A stretch of 64,000 nt of DNA from Toxonevra muliebris (GCA_963691655.1 OY829329.1:58975408-59039407), one strand, 5' to 3'. Shown: positions 1-10,856, counted from the stretch's first letter. Notes: generated by a model from the letters alone, not told the origin. Made by a program: numbers and translations.

Positions 1-300
1 TCAATCAACAATTTTTATTCCCGAGCAAGAAAATAAAACTCAAAAAATTATTTTTATTCCTAAGCAAAAAAATTTAACTCAAACCATAATTTTTATTCTC
101 GAAAAAAAAAAATAAAAATCATAAGTTGATTTTTTCGGTTGAGCAAAAACATAAAAATCAAAAAATAATTTTTAAACCGGATTTAAAAAATAAAAATCAA
201 TAAATAATAATTATTTTCGATTTTTAGGGGTAATACTCAAAAAATAAAAATGACAAACAAATATAAAAGTTTTTTTAAAAATAAAAATAAATTTGTTTAA
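1..300. repeat. Degenerate ~40-bp AT-rich minisatellite
   Basis: At least six imperfect units of about 40 bp run from the window start. Each has a core like TTTTTATTCCCGAGCAA followed by AAATAAAACTC. Units decay towards position 300. The array probably continues upstream of the window. No coding frame. Confidence 0.6.
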
Positions 301-649
301 AAACTTTATTTTTGCTTGGCCTTGAGCTCGATAAAAATTCACCAGTTATAAAAATCTTTACTGGTTTCAATAAAGCGTGCAACCAATATCATTTTGGTGT
401 ACTCAACTATGACCTTCGTCATTTAAAACAAGTTGATTTTTTTTCATTTAATTTTGGAAAATAAGCATTATTTTCGGTCCCTGGTTTGTGTTTTCACAAG
501 TCCCTATAACATATGTTTGGACTTGAAAAACATTGGGCCTAATACCCAGTAAAATTGAGATTCTAGGGTTAGGTCCAAGCACGCTGCTTATAATGAAAAA
601 GCTCTGAGATCACAGTGTTTAGCTCTTTAAGAGAAAGGATGAAAAGGTT
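301..649. other. Unassigned AT-rich sequence
   Basis: No gene, repeat boundary or recognisable element seen. Confidence 0.4.
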
Positions 650-960
650 ATCATGAGGTATAATTTGAAAGCCATCAAGATGCTCAGCAAAAAAACACAC
701 TATATACATTTCAACAGGTCCTATGAATGTTTCTTATTCTGGTATCGTCAACCCGATTCAACTCTGTGAATCAACGCGAAATTCTCGTCAAGTACCTTTC
801 AGGCTGATATTAAATCTGTGGTATTGGAAATAGCCACAGTGACATCAATGACCTGCCTTTCAACTGAAATTACCAAAGTAAGTTTATCACCACGATTTAG
901 AAAACATTGTCTAGATGAACAATTGATTCGTTCTCTTTACATTCAAGTTGAGGAAGTAAC
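650..960 (-). pseudogene. Decayed LINE endonuclease fragment
   Basis: Read on the minus strand, one frame gives a stretch resembling the C-terminal part of an APE-type endonuclease from a non-LTR retrotransposon. A glycine/asparagine-rich turn (NRGDKLTLVIS) is followed by VIDVTVAISN and ISAWKVLDEN. This is the usual order of the 'IDvTlas...W.VldE.S.SDH' block that precedes the reverse transcriptase in I/Jockey/R1-group elements. The terminal SDH motif is lost (ALIHR at that place) and several stops follow. Only about 100 codons remain; reverse transcriptase and ORF1 are absent. Family assignment rests on motif memory. It could be an overread of AT-rich sequence, but the order of conserved positions argues against that. 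Confidence 0.42.
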
Positions 961-1792
961 TTAAAATGAAGAATCCGACAATAAATCTAACAAGAAAAAT
1001 GAAGAATCGTTAATTACTTATTGCATTATCGAAAGAAACTTCAAAACATGCATTTTCCATTGAATTTTCTTTTACTTTTCCACACCTTTGTGTTAGTGTT
1101 TAAGAATTGAAATAACGTTTTTCCTCAATTATCTAAAAAGTTGCAAATTGGTTAATTTTCATTAAAAATACAACAACAACAACAACAACAAGTAAATAAA
1201 AAATTACAATCATCTTAACGTTTTGTGCACCAATGAAAAACAACTTAATTAACCTGGTGCAATGGGTGTCACAAGGAGGTGTGCCACCACACTACACCAC
1301 ACACACACGTTCAAACATATGTGTGTACAACAACATCGAAATACAAATAATAACAAAAACAACAATACAATAATAATAGCCAAACTACAAGCACTCTGAA
1401 AACAAATTTAATAACAGGTCTCTAGAAAAAGAAAGAAAGAAAAAATATATGTAAAAAAATAAACTTAGCCAAAAAAAAATCTTTGCACAAATTAAACAAA
1501 ACAACAAATCAAATGAAATTCCAGGTATATATACATATTTAAAAATTTAAATAGTTTATTTACAAAAAAAAAAAGAAGTTAAAAATTCAGAGTTGAAAAT
1601 AGTGGGATGCAAAAGCTAACCACAAATATTGCACGAGTTGAAGTAACACATAAACGTCACATTTCCTATAAGATCACACGGTGAGAGAGAGAGAGTAAGT
1701 GACTTAAGAAAACTTGTTTCATCTAACACTATTCTCTTACAAGAGTAAGCACAGTCCGTGGCATTCAAACAACTCTAACTATCAGTGTGGCC
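961..1792. other. AT-rich spacer with CAA microsatellite
   Basis: Contains a (CAA)n run near 1168-1191, a short GT/CA-rich patch near 1290-1325 and a GA run near 1683-1694. No gene seen. Positions 1785-1792 (CTAACTAT) look like the left target-site copy of the next element. Confidence 0.5.
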
Positions 1793-1905
1793 AACTTTTG
1801 TTTTTCAAAATCCGCTAAAATTAAGAAAAAAAAAACGCGTATTTTCTTTTAAAAAGCGCTAAATTGTTTCTTTATGAAATTGTTAAACACAAATTTTTTT
1901 ATATA

Positions 1906-3158
1906 CAGTAGAATCGCTATAGTTCGTACCCCCTTAATTCTAAAATCTCAACAATTCGTAACAAACTGCTGGTCCCTTGATAAAATCGCTTTAATTCGCA
2001 AAAATTCTACACATTTTGGTCCCCTCGCTAATTCGTATTTTTTTTTAATACAAGGTCTGTTCAACCTCTTATAAATCGAAATTGGTTTTTGACAACCTGT
2101 TATAATTCGTAATGCAAAGCAAAATTCTATGGAACTATGATTCGAAAAAAAATCAATAATTATAAATAGCTACGTTCACTTTTTTTTTATGGATTTTTTT
2201 AAACTACAAAACCGTTCAGTTGTATTTTTCTTATTTTAACCGCGTTAACCCTGGGATTGTATATCCCACTTATGTTCGAAAACTTAAGTAAAATGGCAGA
2301 TACGGTTTCCATTTTATGTGAGGTTTTTTTAAAATACCGATGCTGGCTGTCAATGAGTGGATTGTATACATGCAGTGTCATCACCGTAAATTGGCTTTGT
2401 TATAATTCCTGGTTACAAAGGTTATAGCAAACATAATGCCCCATTGGAACACTTAAGGTTAACTGTAAGGATTAAGATTCCTGGACATATTATTTTTTAA
2501 AATTTATTTTAATTTAATTATTATTGGAGCACCTTCGTCTCATAAATTGCTAGTGCTTTTTCTTTTCTTTATTGTTCGGCTTACTCGGAGTGGGGCTTAG
2601 TACTATTAATTAATACTATTAATTAATACGACTATATCATCTGGTTATAGGGGAATGCAATTTTAAGGTTTTTTTTTGGTTCTTCAGTTTGAATATTTTA
2701 ATCTATTTTCATTGATATGTATAATGTAATATTAATATTAGAAATATTTTGTACCTCTTTCCAAAGTTTACCCATTTATTATTCTGTGTAATCATATATG
2801 GCCTATAAAGGCTCGATTATAAATTCTAACTAATAATAAATAAATAATAATAATTAATTATTAAAAGTTTATACATACAATATAATTGTACATATAAACT
2901 ATAATGCAGTGGCACTGACTGCTATGGTCTTCGGCCAGCTTGTCTTCTTTTTTTAAATTAAATGTAAGATATTGCACAGTTTTAATAACATGATGGTGTT
3001 TGATATATTCGATTGGTTTACTATTTGTAACTCAACCAGATTTTGAGGAAAAACTCGGGGTGAAAGGGTTAAATCGAAATTTCTTTAAATCGAAAACCTC
3101 TGTAATTCTTAAAAATATTGCTGGTCCCTTGCGATTACGAATTATCGGTATTCTGCTG
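1906..3158. mobile_element. Pogo/Tigger-like element nested in hAT
   Basis: The left end CAGTAGAATCGCTATAGTTC and the inverted right end CAGCAGAATACCGATAATTC are each followed by CGTA and, further in, a shared TGCTGGTCCCTTG motif. TA dinucleotides flank both ends (1904-1905, 3159-3160). CAGTAGAA termini with TA target are typical of pogo/Tigger members of Tc1/mariner. The inner ~1.1 kb shows no preserved transposase frame. Confidence 0.66.
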
Positions 3159-3309
3159 TATTACTTTAAAAGAAAATTAATTAAACATTTATTTTTAAAG
3201 TTTTTAATTCACAGCATTTCTAAATTATACAATCACAAGAAAAACTAAAACAAGATAATGGAAAAAGAGTATTTATACTTTAATCACAAAAAAATATACT
3301 ATCACATGA

Positions 3310-3616
3310 GAGGCTGAGAGGAAAAGTGGTATAACTTCTACGTTCAGAAAAAAGTGGAATAATTTTACTTAAGAGCAAAAGCAAAACGAAATATGTTCAG
3401 AGCAAAAGTGAAACGAAATATGTTCAGAGCGAAAACGGAATAAAAAACTGTGCTGTTCTTGCTCTGAAAGAATTGTTATACCATTTTTGCTCTTACTTTT
3501 ATGGCGTTTCATTTTCACTCTAACCCGTATTACTTATGCCATTCTTGCACTGACACTCTAAATTATTTCACTTTTGCTCTTATATAAATTTTAGCCCGCT
3601 TTTCCTCTCAGCCTGT
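3310..3616 (-). mobile_element. Small MITE, AGGCTGAGAGG family, copy 1
   Basis: About 307 bp with ends GAGGCTGAGAGGAAAAG and, inverted, ACAGGCTGAGAGGAAAAG. Inside is a ~27-bp unit beginning AGAGCAAAAG and ending ATATGTTC, repeated two to three times. Flanks CACATGA and CACATAT give an imperfect 7-bp duplication (TCATGTG / ATATGTG on the other strand). Other copies are at 7983-8289 and 63593-63864, with a fragment at 57041-57123. Confidence 0.8.
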
Positions 3617-4053
3617 CACATATCGATGTCGAAGTCTATATTCTCTTCATTAGTATCAGCTTCTTCTGGCCATAACACACTCTTTAGTCTGAATTCAGAA
3701 GCATTATAAAAACTAGTACTGTTTATTAACGTCATCAGGTATTTCGTAGTTTTCACAAAATGAATTTTAGTGTTTTAATCCATTTTTTAAATGAAGTAAG
3801 GTATTTTTTAAACTGAGCTACTTTCAGTTACGAACTTTGGTTTTAAATAAGTTCATTGCTCATTGTTTCGATAAAAAATGTTGTTAAAATTATTCAGGAA
3901 ATGGATTATATAGCGGAGCATTTAGTGTCTTTTAAATTGAAAAAATGCGTTGAAAAACTCGCTGACCGCTAAATCACTTTTTTCCGCGTTTTATTTTTAG
4001 AAAAGCACTAAATTTAGCGGGAAAAGCGCTGAGTTGGTCACATTGTTGACTAT

Positions 4054-4940
4054 ACTATCATACACACACACATACATACTACTCAGAGGTAAGCTTGAGT
4101 GATTTTTAAACCAAACCAAGTGTGAATTACAAATTAACTACAAAATTTTTTACGCTCAGCAATATGCATATAAATTTATTTCTTGCTTTTATGATTAGTG
4201 AGTGCAGCTTAATTGTCGCAAGTATTTCTAATAATAATAGATTAGCTATTAAATTATTATTAATTACTTCGTTTACAAAGTTCATAAGTAAATGGAAAAC
4301 ATTTTTCTAATAATTATAGTTTAGTATTTTAATTAATAATCTAGGTTTTCAAACTAGATATTTTAATTTACATTATATAAATAACCTCAAAATACAAAAA
4401 ATTTATATAATAAAAGAAAATCTCCAAAACAACTTGAGTCATTCAATTTATCAAGTGCGTCTGCAATCTGTTGTGGCTTAACTATAAAGCCCAGTTCAAA
4501 ACCTTTCGGTTCCAAACTTGATTCTGCTTGGTTAACAGTGTTACATATCTCCTTCGGACATAAGTCACTAGTAAATACTCACAAGTGTCTGTTTACCCAT
4601 TATGTTCACTATAGAATTTAGATATTCTATTTGCTGCCTGAGCTCTATGAGAATTTCCACCAAATTTCCAATTCTTATCAGTTTCTGTAGCAACAGTTGC
4701 TGTAGTATGATTGATACCTGACAAATCAGGTTGTGAGTCTCCTTTTTGACAAGATTACTGAAACATTTGGTTCTATTTCTGTCAAGTAACTGTTTGTGAG
4801 ATATTATGCTCTATACATTTCATTGTTTATCCATTTGGAATATTAAAGTATTAAGTAATGTTCAAGGGATCCAAAGCAACTCTGCCAATATGATCGGTGT
4901 TTCTGTTTTAAAAGAATTTTTAAATAAATGCGAAAACTTA
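4054..4940. other. AT-rich spacer, nothing recognised
   Basis: CA-rich start, then AT-rich sequence without a supportable gene. Short open frames here are compositional. Confidence 0.4.
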
Positions 4941-4949
4941 TAACTCACC

Positions 4950-6020
4950 TTAGGCAGTGCAGCGATACCCCAGGCTGCGCAGTCTACTAATGCTACTGGG
5001 AGGGGAAGGGAGAGTGTCTCCAAGCCAATTTTGGCAGGCAGGAAGCCGTGGTGACAGGGATCGGAGAGGATCGAGGCATTGGATCCCAGCTTTCGAACCT
5101 ACGCATCGACACCGCAACCGATCATGACTCGTTATCACAGGTCACCAACGTCGATGACATTGGTTCGGAAGTTGAGATGCAGTTGCTCAGTGATCCTCCC
5201 TGGTCTCCGGCTGCGGCTTCCGCGCCGGGGAAGGAGGCAAGGAAGGTGGTAAGCCGAGAGCAACGGCTTACTACCTTCGTAAAATGAGGGCAAAAGATCC
5301 TTCTTCCTTTACAAAAAGTGAGAAGAATCTTATCAAGAAGCACGAGAAGGTTGTGCCAAAGTTCGAGAAGAATAAAGCCACCTCCTCCTCGTGCCAAAAG
5401 GAGAGGCAAACGGACCAAGCCACAGGTGAAAGCGTTAGCATGCCACCAATGCCTAAGTCCACAGGCTCTCCGAATAGGGAACAGAGTTCCTCATCGGGTA
5501 AGGCTCTGAAAAGAGCCCGGCAGAAGGGTGTTAAGGTTGTTGGTTGCAGCAACAAGAAATCCTTAGATTTTTTAACGCGTGCAATCAGCAGCCTTGATGC
5601 AGTCTGGTAGGGAGCCCGTTTGGAAGTAGTTCCTCGGTCTCGGCTTCCGGTTCGACCGATAGTATAAGTGTGGGTACAATAGATCTCTTAAGGTCGTAGT
5701 ACATCACACCCTTTCTAATCTATCTAATCTATCAGTGTGGATTCCTCCTCCGGTTCCAGATCAGGAATCCATACTGAGACTTATTGGGCGTCAAAACCAG
5801 ACGCTTAGCACATCGGAGTGGCAGGTAGTCTCTATGACTCCCTGCAAAAATGGAGTGGGTAGTGACGCATGGATCGCACTAAATCAGGCGTCACTTACCA
5901 AATTAAGGAGCTGCGAGGGCAGCATCAGGTTCGGATTAGGCACCCTAAAGGTACGGGTTCCTGGTGGGTCACAAACCAACAGGGAAGAAGCTGGAAGTGG
6001 TGCAAATTAATTTGTTTTTT
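4950..6020 (+). pseudogene. LINE ORF1-like relic (DUF4780-like)
   Basis: This kilobase has a higher GC content than its surroundings. Frames on the plus strand read first as a basic, Ser/Lys-rich segment (5284-5610, with KKHEKVVPKFEKNK and KALKRARQKGVK). After a frame change comes a folded-looking segment at 5735-6010 (WIPPPVPDQESILRLI, then TLSTSEWQV). The W-P-P....IL.LI..QN..L.TS.W.V pattern resembles the DUF4780 domain found in ORF1-type proteins of insect R1/LOA-group retrotransposons, which bind RNA for retrotransposition. Stops and frame shifts separate the parts and no reverse transcriptase follows. The family name is from memory of the domain pattern; a host gene relic is possible but less likely. 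Confidence 0.5.
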
Positions 6021-7640
6021 CACCCTCGTTTTTTTATGTTTTGATTTTGACATTCACTGGACCAGTGGGAAAAACGCTCCAGAAACGAGGTTCACGTTCA
6101 AAGAAAACCCTTTATAAAATATACAGTTATACTTCGAGTACCACTAGAAATGTTGCCCTCTTTGAGCCTGTTAGTACTATACACAGTAAGCTTTATACTC
6201 GGACAAGCTTACTCTTACTACGTTCGACTATGCTTAGGCTCTAGATATTAGTATCTATGTTCTAATTCTATTTACTGTTCAGAAAATGTGTTTTAGTCCC
6301 TTATTTTATACTGCACAAACGATTCTTACTACAATTCATTTCATTAACATACTATTTTGCATTGTGTCACTTCAAAAATACATTAATCTATGCGAAAATA
6401 TTTGTTTTCTATTACCAATAGTTAGTACAGAGATATTGTCCCCCTTGAAAACCTAAACACTAAAAAAACAAAATCTAGCAGAATTTGTTGCTACAAAAAT
6501 CGTGACTAATTACAGAAATTAAAACGCTGTAATTTAATTATGTATCTGCGATTTGCTATCGCAAACAATGGTGGCGTCAGCAATATCGCGTAGACAAACA
6601 TACATATATACATGAGTACCTGAGTACTGCAAACAAATAAACAAAATCACCGAACAACAAACAAAATAAGGTAGGAGAGTATTGTACTTGCAGAGATACC
6701 TATTACTAAAGTTCAATAAATTTGCAGCAAATGAGAACAGACAATCAAAAGTAATGAAAAAAGTAAACCAAAAATTGAAATCAAAGGATTTCAATGTCTA
6801 TATGAGGGCGTTAGGAAAACAACATACAAAAATCAGGCAGAGAGAGAGAGAGAGAGCGAGAGCATCGAAAAAAGCCCTAAAGATATTTACAAACATTTAC
6901 AAGAACACTCACCTCACAACAGCACACTATCTCTTAGTTCACTTCTCTTCTCTCTTTCCCTTACTACAGTTTGCCTCATCCACAGCACCACTGTGGGCAT
7001 CATCATCATCGCCGTCGTTGTCGTCAGAGAATTGAAGAATTGCTTTTCATTTGGAAAAGTATACAATAATTGTCGCGACTGTATTGATGTTTGACTGTTG
7101 GTTGTTTGTTAACTGTCATTGCTCTACATAAGTAGAACAGCGTTCTTCGCTCTCTAGATAGAAGCTTCTGCAATAGGTTTATCATCACCTCCACTTATTA
7201 TCTTCATTTCTTCTTCTCTTGCTTACTCACATTTCTGATATGTACCTACGAAAATTGAAATAAAATTTTCCGCTCGACCAAATTCATTACCGATTCATAT
7301 GTATTTCTCATTCGATGCATCTCATCAACTCATTTGTTTGTGGTCCTGTCTGTTTTTTTTGCTACTGATATCCAATGTTGACTGTCTGCTTGATCTGCTG
7401 TTGCTGCTGCCGTTGTTACTGTAACTCTGAATGAGTGTTTTTGAATTCATATTGATTTTCAGTTTGATTTTTAAATATTTTTTCTCGCTATCTTAACGTC
7501 ATGTATGCGTAGATCACAGTTTCATATCAAGTGTCATAACACACAAGCTTTTAATTTTTTTTTATTGGTTTTTTCTGATTTCTCGTTTTCTGGGTTGAAA
7601 CTCTTAAACCTCATAAATCTGGAACTCAATACTTTTTTTG
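6021..7640. other. AT-rich spacer with GA tract
   Basis: Holds a (GA)n run at 6838-6860. At 6950-7035 a polypyrimidine stretch ending CTACAG precedes a GC-richer CAT/CGT segment, which could be a splice acceptor. The same bases read on the minus strand give an acidic SDDNDGDDDD frame ending at a GTAAGG donor-like site. Neither is convincing. Nothing else seen. Confidence 0.35.
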
Positions 7641-7976
7641 CGTAGAGAAGCAATACATAATTATCATTTTTTCTTCTATCCCAATATTTTTCTTCCCGAC
7701 ACATTTTTATTTTGTTACGTTTCTATATCTTTCTTTTTCCCCATCTCCCTTCACATCTTTCGTTTTTTTACAGCATTCATTCTTTTATTTCATTTCTCGT
7801 TCTTTGTCCCGCTTTTTCTATCTCCTTTTTATTTAATTCATTCTTTCTTCCCTTTTTCTCCATTACTTTATTTCACTCTATACTTTTTTCACTTTACTCA
7901 TTTTCTTCTACTTTTAGGTTTTCTTTTTTCAACCTTTCTCTTTTCTCATTTTTTTTTCTTGCGATTTGTTTTTACT
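7641..7976. repeat. Pyrimidine-rich tract
   Basis: About 335 bp dominated by C and T on the plus strand. The Phe/Leu/Ser-rich frames it creates are artefacts of composition. Confidence 0.7.
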
Positions 7977-7982
7977 CAGTTG

Positions 7983-8289
7983 ACAGGCTGAGAGGAAAAG
8001 CGGGCTAAAATTTATATAAGAGTAAAAGTGAAATAATTTAGAGTGTCAGTGCGAGAATGGCATAAGTAATACGGTTTAGAGTGAAAATGAAACGCCTTAA
8101 AAATAAGAGCAAAAATGGTATAACAATTCATTCAGAGCAAGAACAGCATAGTTTTTTATTCCATTTTCGCTCTGAACATATTTCGTTTCACTTTTGCTCT
8201 GAACATATTTCGTTTTGCTTTTGCTCTTAAGTAAAATTATTCCACTTTTTTCTGAACGTAAAAGTTATACCACTTTTCTTCTCAGTCTC
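7983..8289 (+). mobile_element. Small MITE, AGGCTGAGAGG family, copy 2
   Basis: Opposite orientation to copy 1 and alike over its length. The left end is ACAGGCTGAGAGGAAAAG; the right end, inverted, is GAGACTGAGAAGAAAAG. It is flanked by a perfect 7-bp duplication TCAGTTG (7976-7982 and 8290-8296). Confidence 0.85.
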
Positions 8290-8771
8290 TCAGTTGTAAT
8301 TCCAGAGAATGGACTATGGAGGGTTTCGGCTCTATGAAATATGGCCCCAGGAAAAATAGCCCCAAAACCAAAAATGAAAAATCACCCCAAAATATTATAT
8401 TATTAACAACTGCACGAAAATTTGGGGCCATTTTTCCTTGTTTTGCTTGGGGTGATTTTTCATTTTGCAAAAAGCGCCCAAAAGTACGAATATATCAAAA
8501 TAAAAAATTAAAGGTCAGTTTCAGCGGTCATAAAGCCCATGGGCGTTGTGACCGGTCCCCACGATATTTATAGCTTCTAATGAAATTTCGTTTTTCCTAT
8601 CGGTAATGCATTGCAAATGTAAGAAAACAAAGAATTTTTGAATGAGTTTCAAACAAACAACATCAGTGAATCAATGCGTTAAAAAGTGTCGATAAACAAA
8701 CGTTACCAAGTGAATTAAAAATGAAAAAATAATGAAGATAATAATGAACAAAGAAACTTTATTCACAAAAA

Positions 8772-8845
8772 AAAAGTCGCGAGAGGAGTTTATTTAGGAA
8801 AAAACGCGCGATTTCTTCCTGAATAAACTTTACCTCGCGACTTTT
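8772..8845. repeat. Near-perfect hairpin
   Basis: Arms 8772-8799 and 8817-8845 are inverted copies (AAAAGTCGCGAG at the outer ends) with a 17-nt loop containing GCGCG. It may be the core of another small palindromic insertion. Confidence 0.75.
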
Positions 8846-8961
8846 GTTTTCTGGAATAAATTTTTGGCTGCAAGGGTTTCCGTTCATAATTTCCTTATGA
8901 ATATTTTTACCTCTTTCGTCTTTAAATTGCAGTCCACTTCACTTGCTACAATTCTCCTTTT

Positions 8962-9838
8962 CAGGGCCGTAGCCAGGATTTTTTCCGGGGGGGGCTTTCA
9001 TTCGAAGAAAATTGACATTGACTTGCCATTACTGATGATGAGCCCGACCTCAAAACAATTACCAAAAATACTAAAAATAGTCAGAGGCTCATTTTTTTCA
9101 AATGATTATCAGTGGGAATTCGGGCCATGATAAGGAATCCGGATGAGGTTGGCTTATATTCCCAAAATTCGTGCAGTTACTGCTTTGAAAGGGGTCTTCT
9201 GAGTCGGGGTGCTCTGAGCAATAATGGGTTAAAAAATTAATTACATTTTAAGATAGTTTCCTAGAACTTTGAAGCTGATCCACTACTACTGCCATACATG
9301 GGTTTTGCGAATAAAACGGTTCCTAGTGTTTGTGAATGAATTTTTTATACTGAACACGAATCTGAGGTCAAAAATTTCCATCACGCCACGTTTTAGAAAA
9401 AATGGGATGGAAAACCCTAAAATAGAATTTTTGGCCATTTTTTTTAAATTGGATAGCTGAACACTGGCGTACTACAAATTTCGAAATCCAGAAATTATAG
9501 GCTGAATCATGCCCTTCCAAATGAGCCCTAAACCCGAAACTGTAAATCAAAAACAGTTACTGACTTAGAAAAACTATAAATGCAGAATTGCTCAGCATCA
9601 CCTTCTCTTTTTGTATCCAAAGTCAAACCTCATGTCAAAGAAAACAAATCGGATCTGGTCGCATAGTGTAACTAAGATTTCAAGTTTATTTTTTTTATAT
9701 TTGACTTTTTAGAAAGAAACCGATGGAAGTAAAAAATATTTAAAAACTGTTCAATAGATTTTATTTTGACTTTTTTTCATCCACTGGCAATTAATATAAA
9801 TAAATAGAAGAAAGTTTCCACATTTCGGGGAGGGGGGG
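8962..9838 (+). mobile_element. hAT MITE, CAGGGCCGTAGCC family, copy 1
   Basis: Starts CAGGGCCGTAGCCAGG and follows the family to about 9838, where the G-rich subterminal region switches to unrelated sequence. The terminal CGGCCTTG and right target copy are missing. It shares an internal deletion with copy 3 (33116-34014) relative to the longer copy 2. Confidence 0.78.
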
Positions 9839-10079
9839 TAAATTTTTGAAGGCATTTAAATAAAATTTAAGAGAAACAAATATTGGAACCTTTTTTCATT
9901 TCAGTTTAAGGCCATATTTCAATTTGCATGTTGGGGTAATATTACATATTGAAAAATGGCCCCAGTTTTGGGGTGATTTTTCACCTTTGATTTTGGGGCC
10001 ATTTTTCACTGGGGCCATATTTCATAGAGCCGAGGGTTTTCCCAAAACGAGTTTGATCTAAATATCGTGCAAATTTTTA

Positions 10080-10260
10080 ATTAAATTTTTTGATCAGAAT
10101 ATTGGTCAAACTTTTGTTCTGAATTTGGGTTTTTATTGATGGGTTGAATATCGGTCTGGTTTTTTGTCTAATTTGGCCTGATTTTTTTTGAATATTGGTT
10201 TGATTTGTAGTCTGAATTTGGTCTGTTTTTTGGTCTGATATTTTTTTTTTTTTTTTGTGT
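10080..10260 (+). repeat. GGTCTGAAT minisatellite, short block
   Basis: Degenerate tandem units of about 12 bp around TTTTGGTCTGAAT. Larger arrays of the same family are at 28220-29945 (inverted) and 42645-43795. Confidence 0.65.
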
Positions 10261-10727
10261 GCTTTTGACCTGATTTTTCATCTGAATTTTGAGAGTTTTG
10301 GTTTAAAATTAATCAAAAGAAGTCCTCTCCAAATCTAAGCTCTAGATTCAACATTCTCCATTCTTTCTAATTCATCCTTCTTTCTCTCCATTCTGGCACC
10401 TCTTTTCTTTCCAATTTCCATTTCTCCATTCTCTACACTTTTTTCCTTCTTTTTTTCTTTTTCTATCCTCGATTTTCTCACTCTTTCTCCTTCCATTCCG
10501 TCTTCTCTTTTATCTTTGTTTTCCTTTCGTCCTTTCTTTTACCTTTTGACCCCCTTTCTTACCTTCTAACTGCCTCCTTCTCTCTCTATTCGTTCCTACT
10601 AAGTTGAAAGTTAGAGTGAACAACTTGATTGGATTTAGAAGAGCAGCACAATTTGAAAAGTGATATAATTTATAAAATTTGTAGTCTAAAATATGTAGAA
10701 CATAGGAGCCCTTTGGTTTCAACTGCC
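10261..10727. other. Pyrimidine-rich spacer
   Basis: A T run, then a C/T-rich tract to about 10590, then AT-rich sequence. No gene seen. Confidence 0.45.
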
Positions 10728-10730
10728 TAA

Positions 10731-10856
10731 TGCATGGTTTTACTATGTCGTATTCCCTTTTAAAAAGAAAGAAAGAGAGAACGAGAGAATTTCCTATATA
10801 AAATTCGCCAACATGTTGGCAAATTTAACTGCATTTGATATAGTGAAAACCAGGCA
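10731..10856 (-). mobile_element. Harbinger-type MITE, TGCYTGGTTTTC family, copy a
   Basis: 126 bp. Ends TGCATGGTTTTACTATGTC and, inverted, TGCCTGGTTTTCACTAT. TAA on both sides (10728-10730, 10857-10859) fits the 3-bp TWA target of PIF/Harbinger elements. Related copies at 13059 and 14489. Confidence 0.75.

Larger units (their letters stand above)
1793..4045. mobile_element. hAT-type non-autonomous element, nest host
   Basis: The left end starts CAGTGTGGCCAAC and the right end, reverse complemented, starts CAATGTGACCAAC. Both continue with a related CCGCTAAA-containing stretch. Flanks are CTAACTAT (1785-1792) and TTGACTAT (4046-4053), an 8-bp duplication with two mismatches. CAnTG termini plus 8 bp are typical of hAT elements. 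No transposase remains. A pogo-like element (1906-3158) and a small MITE (3310-3616) sit inside, so this is the oldest of the three. A fragment of the same end occurs at 32666-32825. Confidence 0.62.
8327..10032. mobile_element. Long-TIR element, superfamily unknown
   Basis: Both ends begin CGGCTCTATGAAATATGGCC and stay similar for roughly 60 bp, including CCCCAAAA motifs spaced by AAAAATGG-like sequence. A perfect 7-bp AGGGTTT lies on each side (8320-8326, 10033-10039). No transposase frame is seen. A truncated hAT MITE (8962-9838) and a strong hairpin (8772-8845) lie within, so the element without its insert would be about 0.8 kb. Confidence 0.72.

Noticed and set aside
7638..8008. Phe/Leu/Ser-rich open frames that look like membrane proteins
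   Set aside because: They come from a C/T-rich tract, overlap in several frames and run into a MITE.
8864..9130. Open frame repeated at 33035-33274 with a similar C-terminus (NDYQWEFGP)
   Set aside because: Shared only because both lie in copies of one hAT MITE; copy 2 does not preserve the frame.
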